Notes: generated from the letters alone by a model not told the origin. DNA of 64,000 nucleotides from Paracoccaceae bacterium (GCA_902554705.1 CACDPP010000007.1:1-64000), one strand, 5' to 3'; counted from the first letter of the stretch, positions 9,312 through 18,411 are shown. Numbers and translations are program-made.

Positions 9312-9925
9312 AATTGCTACCCGAATTTACTAGTCAACCAGAGGTCTTACTTGCAGCTTGTGTATTTGGATACTTAGCTGGATCAATCCCTTTTGGAATT
9401 ATTATCTCAAAGGTTCTCGGGCTTGGAGATTTGCGGAAAGTAGGATCCGGAAACATAGGAGCCACCAATGTTTTGCGTACTGGAAATAAACTAGCAGCAT
9501 TTTTAACCCTTCTTTTCGATTTTTCGAAAGGTATTTGTGCAGTTCTTATAGTCAGACAGTATTTTGGTGAAGATGCAGTTCAAGTTTCAGCTTTTAGCGC
9601 TCTAGTTGGTCATTGCCTCCCAATATGGCTGAGATTTAGAGGCGGCAAAGGTGTGGCCACATTTCTTGGTGTTACGATTGCTTTATTTTTTATTCTTGGA
9701 ATTATCTGCTGTTTTGTTTGGTTATTTGTTGCTGTCGTAAGAAAAATGTCTTCGCTTGCATCTTTAACCAGTTCCTTAAGCGCTCCAATTGCAGCTATAT
9801 TTCTCAACCAGCCAAATACTATTATTTTACTAGTTCTCCTGGTGGGTATAATATTTTTTCGTCATAAGCAAAACATCGATCGAATTATTAAAGGAGTTGA
9901 ACCAAGAATTGGAAAGACCGAGTAA
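9305..9925 (+). CDS. plsY: Acyl-phosphate glycerol-3-phosphate acyltransferase
   Basis: This inner-membrane enzyme makes lysophosphatidic acid from acyl-phosphate and glycerol-3-phosphate, the first step of phospholipid synthesis. 206 residues with about five hydrophobic segments. The three family motifs are visible: AGSIPFGxI near 25, GSGNIGATNVLRTG near 45-60 and RGGKGVATFLG near 115. The start overlaps the end of pyrC by 7 bp, so it is coupled to the pyrimidine operon. It converges on the hydrolase gene with a one-base gap. Confidence 0.96.
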   Translation: MLELLPEFTSQPEVLLAACVFGYLAGSIPFGIIISKVLGLGDLRKVGSGNIGATNVLRTGNKLAAFLTLLFDFSKGICAVLIVRQYFGEDAVQVSAFSALVGHCLPIWLRFRGGKGVATFLGVTIALFFILGIICCFVWLFVAVVRKMSSLASLTSSLSAPIAAIFLNQPNTIILLVLLVGIIFFRHKQNIDRIIKGVEPRIGKTE

Positions 9926-9926
9926 G

Positions 9927-10730
9927 CTAATGTTCAATTGTTTTATTAATAATCTGCGCACAAATTTTAGGATGCGTGATAGGCAGCATATGCCCAGCGT
10001 TTTGAATACATTTAAGTTCTGTATTAGGTATTCTAGCTGATAAGGCTTTGCCGATGTAGGGCATTATAAAATGAGACTTATCACCATAAATTATCGACGA
10101 TTTACCAGTTAGTGAGGAGAAAGCATGCTCTTTAAGCATGCCATGTGGGTCGCTATAAATAGCTTTAGAAATTTCAAAAGTTAACGGAATTCTTTGAGCA
10201 AATTGTCTTTTTTTAATTTCACTTAGCAAATTCCAATCTTCATTGTTGCCCCATAGCTTTAGAAATAATTCTGCAGCTAACTGCCAATTTTTATCTTCAC
10301 CCGCAGTAAAGTAATCAGCATGATCCAGCATAAATCGTGCTTCTAACTCACCGTAATCGGAAAATGCTGCTGCAAAAAATACTGGCTCAATAAGTGAAAT
10401 GGATTTAACAAAATCGGGAAACCGTTGCGCCACACGCAAAGCAACCGTTGCTCCAAAGGAGTGTCCCACAAGATGTATCGGCTTATTTATAAAAGTTGAG
10501 CTTATATCAAGACAACGGTCTTGATAATCAGATGTATAGTTCCAATCTTGGCTCATACCATGTCCTGGCAAATCGAATGCAGTCATAGAAAGTCTATCTT
10601 TAAACTCATCTGCCAAAGGTAACCAAGCTCTGCTATTAGCTAAAGAACAGTGCAAGAATAAAGCTTGATCATCTCCTTTACCTAAATTCAAAGAATTTAT
10701 TTTAAATCCTGCGCGTCTTTCTATGGGCAT
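9927..10730 (-). CDS. Alpha/beta-fold hydrolase
   Basis: A 267-residue cytoplasmic hydrolase of the alpha/beta fold. The nucleophile elbow is GHSFGATVAL near residue 90, an oxyanion-type HCSLANSRAW lies near 25, and a late GHMLPITHP gives the catalytic His near 250. No signal peptide is seen. It is transcribed alone and converges on plsY. The natural substrate is unknown; proteins of this type include esterases and lipases. Confidence 0.85.
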   Translation of the reverse strand: MPIERRAGFKINSLNLGKGDDQALFLHCSLANSRAWLPLADEFKDRLSMTAFDLPGHGMSQDWNYTSDYQDRCLDISSTFINKPIHLVGHSFGATVALRVAQRFPDFVKSISLIEPVFFAAAFSDYGELEARFMLDHADYFTAGEDKNWQLAAELFLKLWGNNEDWNLLSEIKKRQFAQRIPLTFEISKAIYSDPHGMLKEHAFSSLTGKSSIIYGDKSHFIMPYIGKALSARIPNTELKCIQNAGHMLPITHPKICAQIINKTIEH

Positions 10731-10940
10731 TTTGAATCCATTGCTGATACGGAAAACTAATTCTCTGATTTTAAAGTTGGATAGAAAATCTCTATCATAA
10801 AAGTCACAAAATAAATAAAAGTAATTATTTTACCTTTCAATTAATTCAAATTATTAAACTGTATCTTTGCCTAATGGCGACACCATGTTATCCGGAGTCA
10901 TCAAAATGATTCTTTTAACTCAAGCGAGGATTTCTTATAG

Positions 10941-11963
10941 ATGCCCGCCTTAAATGAACCGAAGTTAATATCTGGAAACGCAAACAAAAATTTAGCAAAA
11001 GCGATTACACGGCGCATGACTGTCCATCGGGGGCTTAATGTCGATTTAGTTGATGCTCGAATTGAAAGATTTAATGACCAGGAGATTTTTATAGAAGTTT
11101 ACGAAAATGTTCGTGGTGAGGACATGTTTATAATTCAGTCGACATCCAATCCCGCCAACGATAATCTTATGGAACTTCTCATTATGGCCGATGCTTTGCG
11201 TCGCTCATCGGCAAGCCGTATAACAGCCGTTATCCCTTACTTTGGCTATGCCAGGCAAGATCGTCGAACAAAGGCTAGAACCCCGATAAGCGCTAAACTT
11301 GTGGCTAATTTGTTAGTAGAAGCAGGGGTGGAAAGAGTTCTGACACTCGATCTTCATGCTACGCAAATACAAGGTTTTTTTGATATACCTGTCGACAATT
11401 TATATGCAGCACCGGTTTTCGCTCTGGATATTATTCACCAGTTTTCTGATAGACTTAACGATGTAATGGTTGTTTCGCCTGATGTTGGGGGAGTTGCTCG
11501 TGCAAGAGAATTAGCCAAGCGGATAAATGCCCCACTATCAATTGTTGATAAGCGAAGAGAAAGAGCTGGAGAAGTGGCCGAAATGACAATCATTGGTGAT
11601 GTCAAAGGCAAAAAATGTATTATTGTCGACGATATTTGCGATACGGCCGGCACACTTTGTAAAGCAGCCGAAGTGCTTATTGAGAATGGTGCAGCCGAAG
11701 TTCATTCTTACATCACCCATGGAGTACTATCTGGACCAGCTGTTGAACGAATTAGCAAGTCTGTGATGAAATCCTTAGTTATAACAGACTCAATTCAAGC
11801 CACAGATCCTATAGCAAAAGCTGCAAATATTAGAATAGTTCCAACAGCTCCAATATTTGCCCAAGCTATACTCAATATTTGGAATGGGACCTCTGTTTCA
11901 TCACTATTCGAAACTGAAACCTTGGAACCAATTTATGATGGTCAATTGCAGAGATTATTATAA
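10941..11963 (+). CDS. prs: Ribose-phosphate pyrophosphokinase
   Basis: It makes PRPP from ribose 5-phosphate and ATP for nucleotide, histidine and tryptophan synthesis. 340 residues, slightly longer than the 315-residue enteric enzyme, as usual in Rhodobacterales. The flexible-loop motif [17 protein letters not shown] is near residue 105 and the PRPP-binding loop [12 protein letters not shown] near 228. ATG start with GAGG about 11 bp upstream. It stands alone; the 210-bp upstream gap is AT-rich and shows no confident promoter match. The gene is cytosolic and essential in most bacteria. Confidence 0.97.
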   Translation: MPALNEPKLISGNANKNLAKAITRRMTVHRGLNVDLVDARIERFNDQEIFIEVYENVRGEDMFIIQSTSNPANDNLMELLIMADALRRSSASRITAVIPYFGYARQDRRTKARTPISAKLVANLLVEAGVERVLTLDLHATQIQGFFDIPVDNLYAAPVFALDIIHQFSDRLNDVMVVSPDVGGVARARELAKRINAPLSIVDKRRERAGEVAEMTIIGDVKGKKCIIVDDICDTAGTLCKAAEVLIENGAAEVHSYITHGVLSGPAVERISKSVMKSLVITDSIQATDPIAKAANIRIVPTAPIFAQAILNIWNGTSVSSLFETETLEPIYDGQLQRLL

Positions 11964-11984
11964 CGAATTGTTATATTGAAAATA

Positions 11985-12122
11985 TTAGTCACTTAGATCT
12001 GAAATTTTTCGCTCTAAGCGAGCTATCCTCCTTTTCATAATATCATAATAATAGGCAGTTGTGAGCGCAAAAAGCAGCCAAATCCAGAACGGTGTAGAAA
12101 CCGAAAAACTTAATATTTCCAT
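11985..12122 (-). CDS. Small single-pass membrane protein behind amtB (45 aa)
   Basis: A 45-residue open frame starts at ATG 12122 with the strong purine site GGGGGATTAAAAAA just upstream and ends at TAA 11985-11987. The N-terminal 25 residues are hydrophobic and aromatic (PFWIWLLFALTTAYYY), giving one membrane helix. The tail is charged and helical (MKRRIARLERKISDLSD). It follows glnK and amtB on the same strand, separated by a hairpin. I do not recognise the family. The layout suggests a small modulator or anchor linked to ammonium uptake, but this is inference. The frame could be a chance one, though the ribosome site and clean topology argue against that. Confidence 0.55.
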   Translation of the reverse strand: MEILSFSVSTPFWIWLLFALTTAYYYDIMKRRIARLERKISDLSD

Positions 12123-12149
12123 TTTTTTAATCCCCCGTAAAATTCATAT

Positions 12150-12176
12150 GCAGAGGCCTTTTATTAAGGCCTCTGC
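12150..12176 (-). terminator. Perfect hairpin between amtB and the 45-aa gene
   Basis: GCAGAGGCCTT (12150-12160) and AAGGCCTCTGC (12166-12176) form a perfect 11-bp stem with a 5-base loop. It starts about 27 bp after the amtB stop. On the minus strand no clean U-run follows, so it may stop transcription partly, or stabilise the upstream mRNA, rather than act as a full terminator. Confidence 0.65.
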
Positions 12177-12202
12177 TATTCATATTCGACAACCTGTGAA
12201 TT

Positions 12203-13538
12203 TTATCCCTTATAAAACTCAGGATACGCTTCCATCCCAAGCTCAGACACATCCAATCCAGAGATTTCTTCTTCTTCACCCACACGGATACCCATCGCAG
12301 ATTTTAGTATAGTCCACGTGATGCCTGCAGTGACACAAACAAACACACCTACAATAACTATTGATATAAATTGTGTTACATATGATGCATCAGAATTAGT
12401 TGCGGGCACAACCATTGTTCCCCAAATTCCTGCAAATAGGTGAACTGGAATCGCACCCACCACGTCATCAATTTTAAACTTGTCTAACATAGGAACAGTA
12501 AAGACTACTATCAACCCACCAACAGCACCAATCAAAGTTGCCGCTCCCAAAGTAGGTGTTAAAGGCTCCGCTGTTATTGACACCAATCCAGCCAATGCAC
12601 CGTTTAATATCATTGTTAAGTCAGGTTTTTTGTAGAGAAACTGGGTTAGTAACAAGGCAGCTATAGCGCCACCGGCAGCTGCAGCATTGGTATTGGAAAA
12701 TATCCTTGAAATATCAGCTACGTCGCCAACTGAACCCATTGCTAATTGAGAACCCCCGTTGAACCCAAACCAACCCATCCAAAGAATAAAAGTCCCTAGT
12801 GTTGCCAATGCTAAATTCGATCCAGGGATTGGGACAACTTTACCGTCCTTAGCATACTTTCCAATACGAGGACCAAGTATTATTGCCCCCATCAAAGCGG
12901 CCCATCCACCGACGGAATGTACAACCGTTGAACCTGCAAAGTCGAGGAAGCCCATGCCATCTAAAAATCCTCCGCCCCATTTCCAGCTGGCCTGAATAGG
13001 GTAGATTAAAGCTGTAAGAATGATTGTGAAGATTAAAAAGGGCCAAAGCTTAATTCTCTCCGCTAAAGCTCCAGACACTATCGACGCCGTAGCAGCACAA
13101 AACATGAGTTGAAAAAAGAAATCAGAACCTGTTGACGCATAACCATAATCATCTGCGCCATCCGCAGTTACTCCAACGGCTTCTAAAACGGCAACACCCC
13201 ATATACCCGATATTACGCCATCATACATCCAATCACCGAGAGGATACATCAAGTTGTAGCCAATCAAGTAGTAAAACACTGCAGCTAAGGAAAATAGACC
13301 CATATTCTTGGTCAGCTGCATTGTGACATTCTTTGAGCGAACTAAACCAGCTTCTAGCATAGAAAAGCCAGCTGCCATCCAAAAAACAAGAAACCCACCC
13401 ACTAAAAACAGCAAACTATTTAAAATGAATACTGAATCTGTTGGAACTAATGCTGGCGCGTCTTGTGCAATTGATTGCGATGCAACCGTAGCAATTAGAG
13501 CGCTTACGCCAAATATTTTAAAAAATGATTTTTTTCAT
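12203..13538 (-). CDS. amtB: Ammonium transporter, signal peptide shifted out of frame
   Basis: This inner-membrane channel imports ammonium/ammonia. The uninterrupted frame begins at 13414 (TTG) and gives 403 residues with the SMLEAGLVRSKN signature and both pore His (STVVHSVGGW and GAIPVHLFAG). That frame lacks a proper start. The ATG at 13538 has AGAGG upstream, but seven A bases (13529-13535 on the plus strand as T) put it out of frame. With six, a typical signal peptide (MKKSFFKIFG then ...SIAQDAPAL) joins the frame and gives 444 residues. It lies 16 bp behind glnK, as in the usual nitrogen operon. Identity is sure; the indel is either an assembly error or a real mutation. Confidence 0.93.
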
Positions 13539-13554
13539 CGAAGACTTACCTCTT

Positions 13555-13893
13555 TTATACTGCGTCAGCGCCGGTCTCACCGGTACGCACGCGAATGGTT
13601 TGTTGGACATCAAGGACAAATATTTTTCCATCACCGATCTTTCCGGTGTGCGCAGATAATTTTATCGTCTCGACGACTTGATCCGTCATCGATTGTTCAA
13701 CAACAATTTCTAGTTTAATTTTTGGAACAAAATTAACGGCGTATTCAGCGCCTCGATAGATTTCAGTATGACCCGACTGAGAACCAAAGCCTTTGATTTC
13801 AGTAACCATCATACCTTTAACACCCAAACCTGTTAACGCCTCTCGAACGTCTTCCAGCTTGAATGGCTTGATAGTAGCTATGATTAAATTCAT
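13555..13893 (-). CDS. glnK: Nitrogen regulatory P-II protein
   Basis: A 112-residue P-II trimer subunit that senses 2-oxoglutarate, ATP/ADP and glutamine and plugs AmtB when nitrogen is ample. The T-loop Tyr (residue 51, in GAEYAVNF) is present for uridylylation. The C-terminal signature GKIGDGKIFV is near residue 85. The start at ATG 13893 matches the family (MNLIIATIKPF) with AAAGG upstream; a longer in-frame extension to 14004 is not family-like. glnK versus glnB is decided by its place before amtB. A palindrome resembling an NtrC site lies about 105 bp upstream. Confidence 0.95.
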   Translation of the reverse strand: MNLIIATIKPFKLEDVREALTGLGVKGMMVTEIKGFGSQSGHTEIYRGAEYAVNFVPKIKLEIVVEQSMTDQVVETIKLSAHTGKIGDGKIFVLDVQQTIRVRTGETGADAV

Positions 13894-13997
13894 TTGTTTT
13901 GCCTTTCGCAAGTTCGCTAATGCCATATGAAGAAAATTCATTTCTCCGCAAATGCGAAGATTCTGAAATAAAAAAAATCCAATAAATTGACTGTTTG

Positions 13998-14014
13998 TGC
14001 GCATTTTTTGCGCA
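13998..14014. promoter_or_regulatory. NtrC-like binding site upstream of glnK-amtB
   Basis: TGCGCATTTTTTGCGCA is a 17-bp near-perfect palindrome made of two TGCGCA boxes. It fits the TGC-N11-GCA outline of NtrC operators. It lies about 105 bp upstream of the glnK start, in the gap shared with the divergent penicillin-binding-protein gene. No correctly spaced sigma-54 element is seen nearby; in Rhodobacter, NtrC is known to act with sigma-70. Role is inferred. Confidence 0.55.
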
Positions 14015-14121
14015 TTTATTTAATTTTGATTAAAATTTAATCTATTACTCAATTGAAAAAGGTTCTGTTTTCACTCAACACATGAACAAAATGACTATAG
14101 AAAGGAGGAAAAGAGCGTAAA

Positions 14122-16263
14122 ATGGCAGGCATCAAGAAAAAAAATAGGTATCGCAATTCTTTGATTGCCGAGAACCGTTTTAAAAAAGAACCCATAAAGT
14201 TATCGCAGAAAAAAAATATAAAGAAAAAAAAATCAAACCGCTCCGTAAGTTTAATTCCAAGCTTTTTAATTCGGCTTCTGCGAAAAATCAGCTTCTTCAT
14301 TTTAAAAGTAATGTGGGGGATTTTTTGGCGGACCAGCTTGATAGTAATCCTAGGTATGTCGATAGCGGTAAGCTATTATTACATAGGCCTAAAAGAATTT
14401 GACAGTCTTTTGGACGAACGCTCTCGTGGATCTGTGACACTTGAAAATAATACGGGAGATTTTTTTGCCTGGAGAGGTGATAATTTTTCTGAAAACCTTA
14501 CCGCAAATAATATCTCACCACATTTAAAAAATGCAGTACTAGCGACCGAAGACAGAAGATTTTACGCACACTTCGGTATAAGTCCCAGGGGTATAGCAAG
14601 CGCAGTATACATAAACTTAAAAGAAGGACGCGGCCCGCTGTCCGGTCATGGCGGGTCAACGATAACCCAGCAAACTGCAAAATTAGTCTGCCTAGGCAAT
14701 ACGTTCAGACAATCTGAATGGAAAAGCGAACAAGCCTTTGAAGCCAGCTGCCGAAAATCAACTGTTTGGAGAAAACTCAAAGAAGCTTTTTATGCTCTTT
14801 CATTAGAATTCAAATTTTCAAAAGATGAAATTCTTACAATTTATATCAACCGTGTATTTTTGGGCGCTGGAGCACGCGGTTTTGAAGCCGCTGCTCAAAG
14901 ATATTTCGCAAAATCCGCCAAGGAAGTAAACCCATCAGAATCTGCAATGTTGGCTGGCTTATTAAAAGCACCCACGCGTTACGCCCCGACTAATAATTTA
15001 AAACGAGCCCAAGAAAGGGCTAACTTAATAATAGGCTTGATGGAAAGCCAGAAGTTTTTGAGCACAAGCGAAGCAAAATTTGCTCGGAAACATCCTGCGG
15101 TTTTGTCAAAAATTGCTCAATCAAGGACCGGTGGGTATTTTGCTGATTGGGTGATGGCTAGCCTACCCAAATATCTCACATATGAAACAACAGAAGATGT
15201 AATAATTACAACTACCTTTGACCCAATTATACAAAATGCTGCTGAGAAGGCTGTTAGAAGTGTCTTTACAAATCAAGTTAACAAGCACTCTAAAGCACAA
15301 GCTGCTGTAATTATCATGTCTCCAAATGGTGCTGTAAGGGCAATGGTTGGCGGTAGAGAAGAAAGTGGAACCGGTCTATTTAATCGAGCAACGCAGGCAT
15401 TAAGGCAGACTGGATCTTCTTTCAAACCAATTGTTTATGCTGCCGCTTTAGAAATGGGCTATTCTCCAAATGATCTTGTCAATGACGAACAAATGACAAT
15501 TAATTTGCAAGGGTCAAATTCTTGGACACCGAAAAATTATTCAAAAGCTTTTAGCGGAGAAGTTACATTAACCAAGGCATTTTCCGAGTCGCTGAACATT
15601 CCAGCAGTAAAAATTTCCGAAGCTGTTGGACGAACAAGTGTTTCAGAACTAGGAAAAAAGTTTGGATTACATTCGGATCCAACTAATGGACCAGCAATTG
15701 CACTTGGCACTTCTGAGGCCACTCTTCTAAATTTAGTTGGAGCGTACGCAACTATTTTAAATCACGGTACTAGGGTCGAACCATTCGGTTGGGAAAAGTT
15801 ACAACTAAAAAAGAATAAAAATGAGATCCTTATGGCTAAATCAGAAAGGCCCAATATGAGAGTAGTCAACCCAGAAACCGCTCAGGATTTAATTTTTATG
15901 ATGTCAGAAGTGACAAAAAATGGAACGGGGAAAAGAGCTAAATTTCCTGATTGGGAAATAGCTGGAAAAACTGGCACATCACAATCTGCACGTGATGCCT
16001 GGTTTATAGGATTCTCAAAGTATTATGTTGCAGGTGTCTGGATAGGCTATGATGATAACACACCACTTCAAGGAGTTACCGGAGGAGGATTACCCGCTGA
16101 TATTTGGCGCACTATTATGGAGGAAATTCACTCAGACCTAACACCAACACCACTCCTGTCAAATAAGCAAAATTGGAATTCAGGTAAAAATATAAGCAAC
16201 GTGGTAGGTGAGCCTTCTTCGTTAACAACAATACTTGGAAAATTTTTTAATAAACTTTTTTGA
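14122..16263 (+). CDS. Bifunctional penicillin-binding protein (PBP1A type)
   Basis: A class A penicillin-binding protein that polymerises and cross-links peptidoglycan. 713 residues: a very basic cytoplasmic N-terminus (about 1-60, Lys-rich), one membrane anchor (about 61-88), a GT51 glycosyltransferase domain with the catalytic Glu in ATEDRRFYAH (E143) and GGSTITQQ, and a transpeptidase domain with S432-S-F-K435, S490-L-N492 and K616-T-G. It is shorter than E. coli PBP1A and lacks a C-terminal extension. Start ATG with AAAGGAGG 13 bases upstream. It is divergent from glnK and converges on mlaC. An A9 run in its N-terminus stays in frame. Confidence 0.93.
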   Translation: MAGIKKKNRYRNSLIAENRFKKEPIKLSQKKNIKKKKSNRSVSLIPSFLIRLLRKISFFILKVMWGIFWRTSLIVILGMSIAVSYYYIGLKEFDSLLDERSRGSVTLENNTGDFFAWRGDNFSENLTANNISPHLKNAVLATEDRRFYAHFGISPRGIASAVYINLKEGRGPLSGHGGSTITQQTAKLVCLGNTFRQSEWKSEQAFEASCRKSTVWRKLKEAFYALSLEFKFSKDEILTIYINRVFLGAGARGFEAAAQRYFAKSAKEVNPSESAMLAGLLKAPTRYAPTNNLKRAQERANLIIGLMESQKFLSTSEAKFARKHPAVLSKIAQSRTGGYFADWVMASLPKYLTYETTEDVIITTTFDPIIQNAAEKAVRSVFTNQVNKHSKAQAAVIIMSPNGAVRAMVGGREESGTGLFNRATQALRQTGSSFKPIVYAAALEMGYSPNDLVNDEQMTINLQGSNSWTPKNYSKAFSGEVTLTKAFSESLNIPAVKISEAVGRTSVSELGKKFGLHSDPTNGPAIALGTSEATLLNLVGAYATILNHGTRVEPFGWEKLQLKKNKNEILMAKSERPNMRVVNPETAQDLIFMMSEVTKNGTGKRAKFPDWEIAGKTGTSQSARDAWFIGFSKYYVAGVWIGYDDNTPLQGVTGGGLPADIWRTIMEEIHSDLTPTPLLSNKQNWNSGKNISNVVGEPSSLTTILGKFFNKLF

Positions 16264-16269
16264 ACCGAA

Positions 16270-16875
16270 TTAAATCGAATTTTGCAAATCTTCCATTACC
16301 TTCTCTATATTACCGCGGCGTTTATCCAACATAGCACCTATTTCGGTTCTTTCAGATAAAAGCATATTTATTCCTTCGATAAACATATTGAAGAAAAGCA
16401 ATCGGCCAGATCTATTTGACACCAGAAATGAGACAGTAAACGGCTCCCATCCCTTAAGGTGCGCCAAAGTTTCCACTTCAAAAAAACTTTTGACCGGACG
16501 TGATTTTTGAACCACGATTTTGCCACCTATAAACTCTCGAAACCGCCGACCATATTTATGCGAAACATAAACAGAATAAACCTTTGTGAACCTTTGCATT
16601 TGGGATTTTGAAAGAGCCCTCGCATCATTTCCCAAAGCATATCTAGCAATTGTTGGCACATCTGCATACGATTTAAAAATTTTTTCGAATTGCCTCACCA
16701 TTACTGATTCTGAACTACCAGAAGAGATGACCGCATTAATATCAGCAACCAAATTTGTAACCAAAACTTCTGCATCTTTTGCGTCCGCGGCCCATCCAAA
16801 AGTGGCTGTCCCCACAGTTGCTGATATAGTTGTTGAAAACAAAAACCGACGCCTGTCAATCATGTTATTAATCAT
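16270..16875 (-). CDS. mlaC: Phospholipid-binding protein MlaC
   Basis: Periplasmic shuttle of the Mla system, carrying phospholipids between the outer-membrane MlaA complex and the inner-membrane MlaFEDB transporter. About 201 residues. The N-terminus has a Tat-like DRRRFLF motif followed by a short hydrophobic stretch and AxA-type cleavage site near 30. The ALSKSQMQRFTKVYSVYVSHKYG segment and the following beta-rich part match MlaC/Ttg2D. Three ATG codons (16887, 16875, 16863) are possible starts; the last gives the most typical signal peptide. It overlaps or abuts mlaA, so the two are coupled. mlaFED genes are not in the window. Confidence 0.88.
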   Translation of the reverse strand: MINNMIDRRRFLFSTTISATVGTATFGWAADAKDAEVLVTNLVADINAVISSGSSESVMVRQFEKIFKSYADVPTIARYALGNDARALSKSQMQRFTKVYSVYVSHKYGRRFREFIGGKIVVQKSRPVKSFFEVETLAHLKGWEPFTVSFLVSNRSGRLLFFNMFIEGINMLLSERTEIGAMLDKRRGNIEKVMEDLQNSI

Positions 16876-17605
16876 CCATCTCGTCATAGGGATCTGTGTA
16901 AACTTCAGAAATTTCTGGGTTCAGCCGAAAACGGCGCCCTTGAAGATAGGCTAGTTTCGTCTGAGAATAACTATCCGCACTGTCGTAGAGAACGCTGTCG
17001 ATTGTTGCCCCTAAAGCAGCTCTATTTCCTAAAACATTGCCAACATTAGCAGTTGTCCTAAAGCGAGACTGCCAAGGGTTGAGGACAAAGCCCACCGGGT
17101 CCAATACCAAATCAGCCACTTTCCCCAAAGCATCCCTTTCTGTTGAAGGGCCTAGAAAAATTATTTCAACGTAATCACCTTCGGAAACTCCCCACCTGTG
17201 CAAAGTTTCACCAAAATCTGTCCCTCGAGCACTTATTCCAAATTTTTCAGATGGGTCGAATACCCCGGCAATTCCTATTGTAGAGTTAATTAAAAATTGG
17301 CCAGTAGTTTTACTTACATTGCCAATATCACCCTGAAGCGTGTAATTTACTAAATCCTTTGGCAGTCCCCAATTTTCAGAAAAGTTTGAGATGGCATTCC
17401 TAGGCTTTTCACCAAAAACTTTTGAGTAGACCTTAGAAGATGGCCTCAAAACTTTTTTATCAATGGTTTTATTAATCTCATGACTTTTTCGGTTAACATT
17501 CTCATAAGGATCATCGTAATTACCTAATTTGAAACTTGGAGAACAGGCAGACAAGAAAAATAATGGTACAACAAAAAAGAGTATTGGTTTGTACAAAAGT
17601 TTCAT
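16868..17605 (-). CDS. mlaA: Outer-membrane lipid-asymmetry lipoprotein MlaA (VacJ)
   Basis: An outer-membrane lipoprotein that extracts misplaced phospholipids from the outer leaflet and hands them to MlaC. 245 residues: a lipoprotein signal with lipobox LSAC (Cys21), then the family core with DPYENVNRKSHEINKTID, NFSENWGLPKDLVNYTLQGD, FLINSTIGIAGVFDP and GxTLHRWGVSEGDYVEI. Length is normal. It is first in the mlaA-mlaC pair, with the downstream gene overlapping its stop. The 167-bp upstream gap is shared with the divergent RidA-like gene and is very AT-rich. Confidence 0.94.
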   Translation of the reverse strand: MKLLYKPILFFVVPLFFLSACSPSFKLGNYDDPYENVNRKSHEINKTIDKKVLRPSSKVYSKVFGEKPRNAISNFSENWGLPKDLVNYTLQGDIGNVSKTTGQFLINSTIGIAGVFDPSEKFGISARGTDFGETLHRWGVSEGDYVEIIFLGPSTERDALGKVADLVLDPVGFVLNPWQSRFRTTANVGNVLGNRAALGATIDSVLYDSADSYSQTKLAYLQGRRFRLNPEISEVYTDPYDEMDD

Positions 17606-17784
17606 AATTGAACATATACATCCAAAAATATGATAGTCTAGATCTTAGAATAAAATTTGGTTTTGGAATTTAGATTTTTCATAGCCAGAAAAAAGCTCTA
17701 TTAAAAATTTAAAAAAAATTATTTTCTGCTATTGTCTAAATTATTATAAATGAAAATCTTTCAAACTGAAGAATGGGATCTAAC

Positions 17785-18249
17785 ATGACGGGAATTTATG
17801 AAAAAAAACTAGCTGAAGAAGGCATCACATTACCAGATGCTCCTGCTCCTGCAGCCAATTACGTTCCCTATGTTCTAGTCGGAAACGTGCTCTATGTTTC
17901 CGGTCAAATCTCACAAAATGCGAGTGGGCTGATCTTGGGAAAATTAGGCGAAAGCATGACAATAGATCAAGGCGCGGAGGCAGCAAAGTTCTGCGCTATA
18001 AATCTCTTGGCTCAGGTTAAATCAGCCTGTGCGGGAGATCTAGATAAGTTGGTGCGTGTTATAAAGCTTACTGGTTTTGTGAATTCTATGCCTGACTTTA
18101 CCCACCAGCCCCAAGTCATCAATGGAGCCTCAGATCTTATGGGAAATGTACTTGGTGAAGCAGGAAAGCATGCTCGAGTTGCAGTGTCTACCAATTCATT
18201 ACCTCTTGGTGTTGCTGTCGAGATAGACGGTATCTTCCAAATAGCCTAA
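17785..18249 (+). CDS. RidA-family protein
   Basis: A 154-residue member of the RidA/YjgF/UK114 family, whose best-known members hydrolyse reactive enamine/imine intermediates from PLP enzymes. The long subfamily form is seen here: VPYVLVGNVLYVSGQIS near residue 30, LDKLVRVIKLTGFVNSMPDF near 90, and GKHARVAVSTNSLPLGVAVEIDG at the end, with the Arg of the active site region. The ATG at 17785 has GGGA upstream and is preferred over the ATG at 17773. It is transcribed alone. Exact substrate is unknown and not every subgroup has deaminase activity. Confidence 0.9.
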   Translation: MTGIYEKKLAEEGITLPDAPAPAANYVPYVLVGNVLYVSGQISQNASGLILGKLGESMTIDQGAEAAKFCAINLLAQVKSACAGDLDKLVRVIKLTGFVNSMPDFTHQPQVINGASDLMGNVLGEAGKHARVAVSTNSLPLGVAVEIDGIFQIA

Positions 18250-18281
18250 CAGCCTTACTAAATTAAAAGCTATTAATCTGG

Positions 18282-18311
18282 ACGTAGGTTTTGACACCTC
18301 AAAACCTACGT
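18282..18311. terminator. Perfect 13-bp inverted repeat after the RidA gene
   Basis: ACGTAGGTTTTGA (18282-18294) and TCAAAACCTACGT (18299-18311) form a perfect 13-bp stem with a 4-base loop, 33 bp after the RidA-like stop. The 3' side has no T-run, so it is an atypical terminator; an mRNA-stabilising hairpin or protein-binding palindrome is also possible. Confidence 0.5.
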
Positions 18312-18411
18312 AGAGTAGGAACACGTTAGATAAAAAAATTGAAAGTTCCCCTAGCAAGATTAATTCATTTTCAAGGTGTTCGAATGAGAATTCGTAATTA
18401 GTTACAGGCAT

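Noticed and set aside
12061-12312. 83-residue plus-strand frame near the amtB end
   Set aside because: It overlaps amtB and the 45-aa gene antisense, has no family motif and no good ribosome site.
13896-13935. Possible sigma-54 promoter for glnK (TGGCAT...TTGC)
   Set aside because: The spacing between the GG and GC elements is about 3 bases too long.
14224-14232. A9 run in the penicillin-binding-protein gene as a further frameshift
   Set aside because: The frame continues through it with a normal Lys-rich cytoplasmic tail, so there is no sign of a shift.
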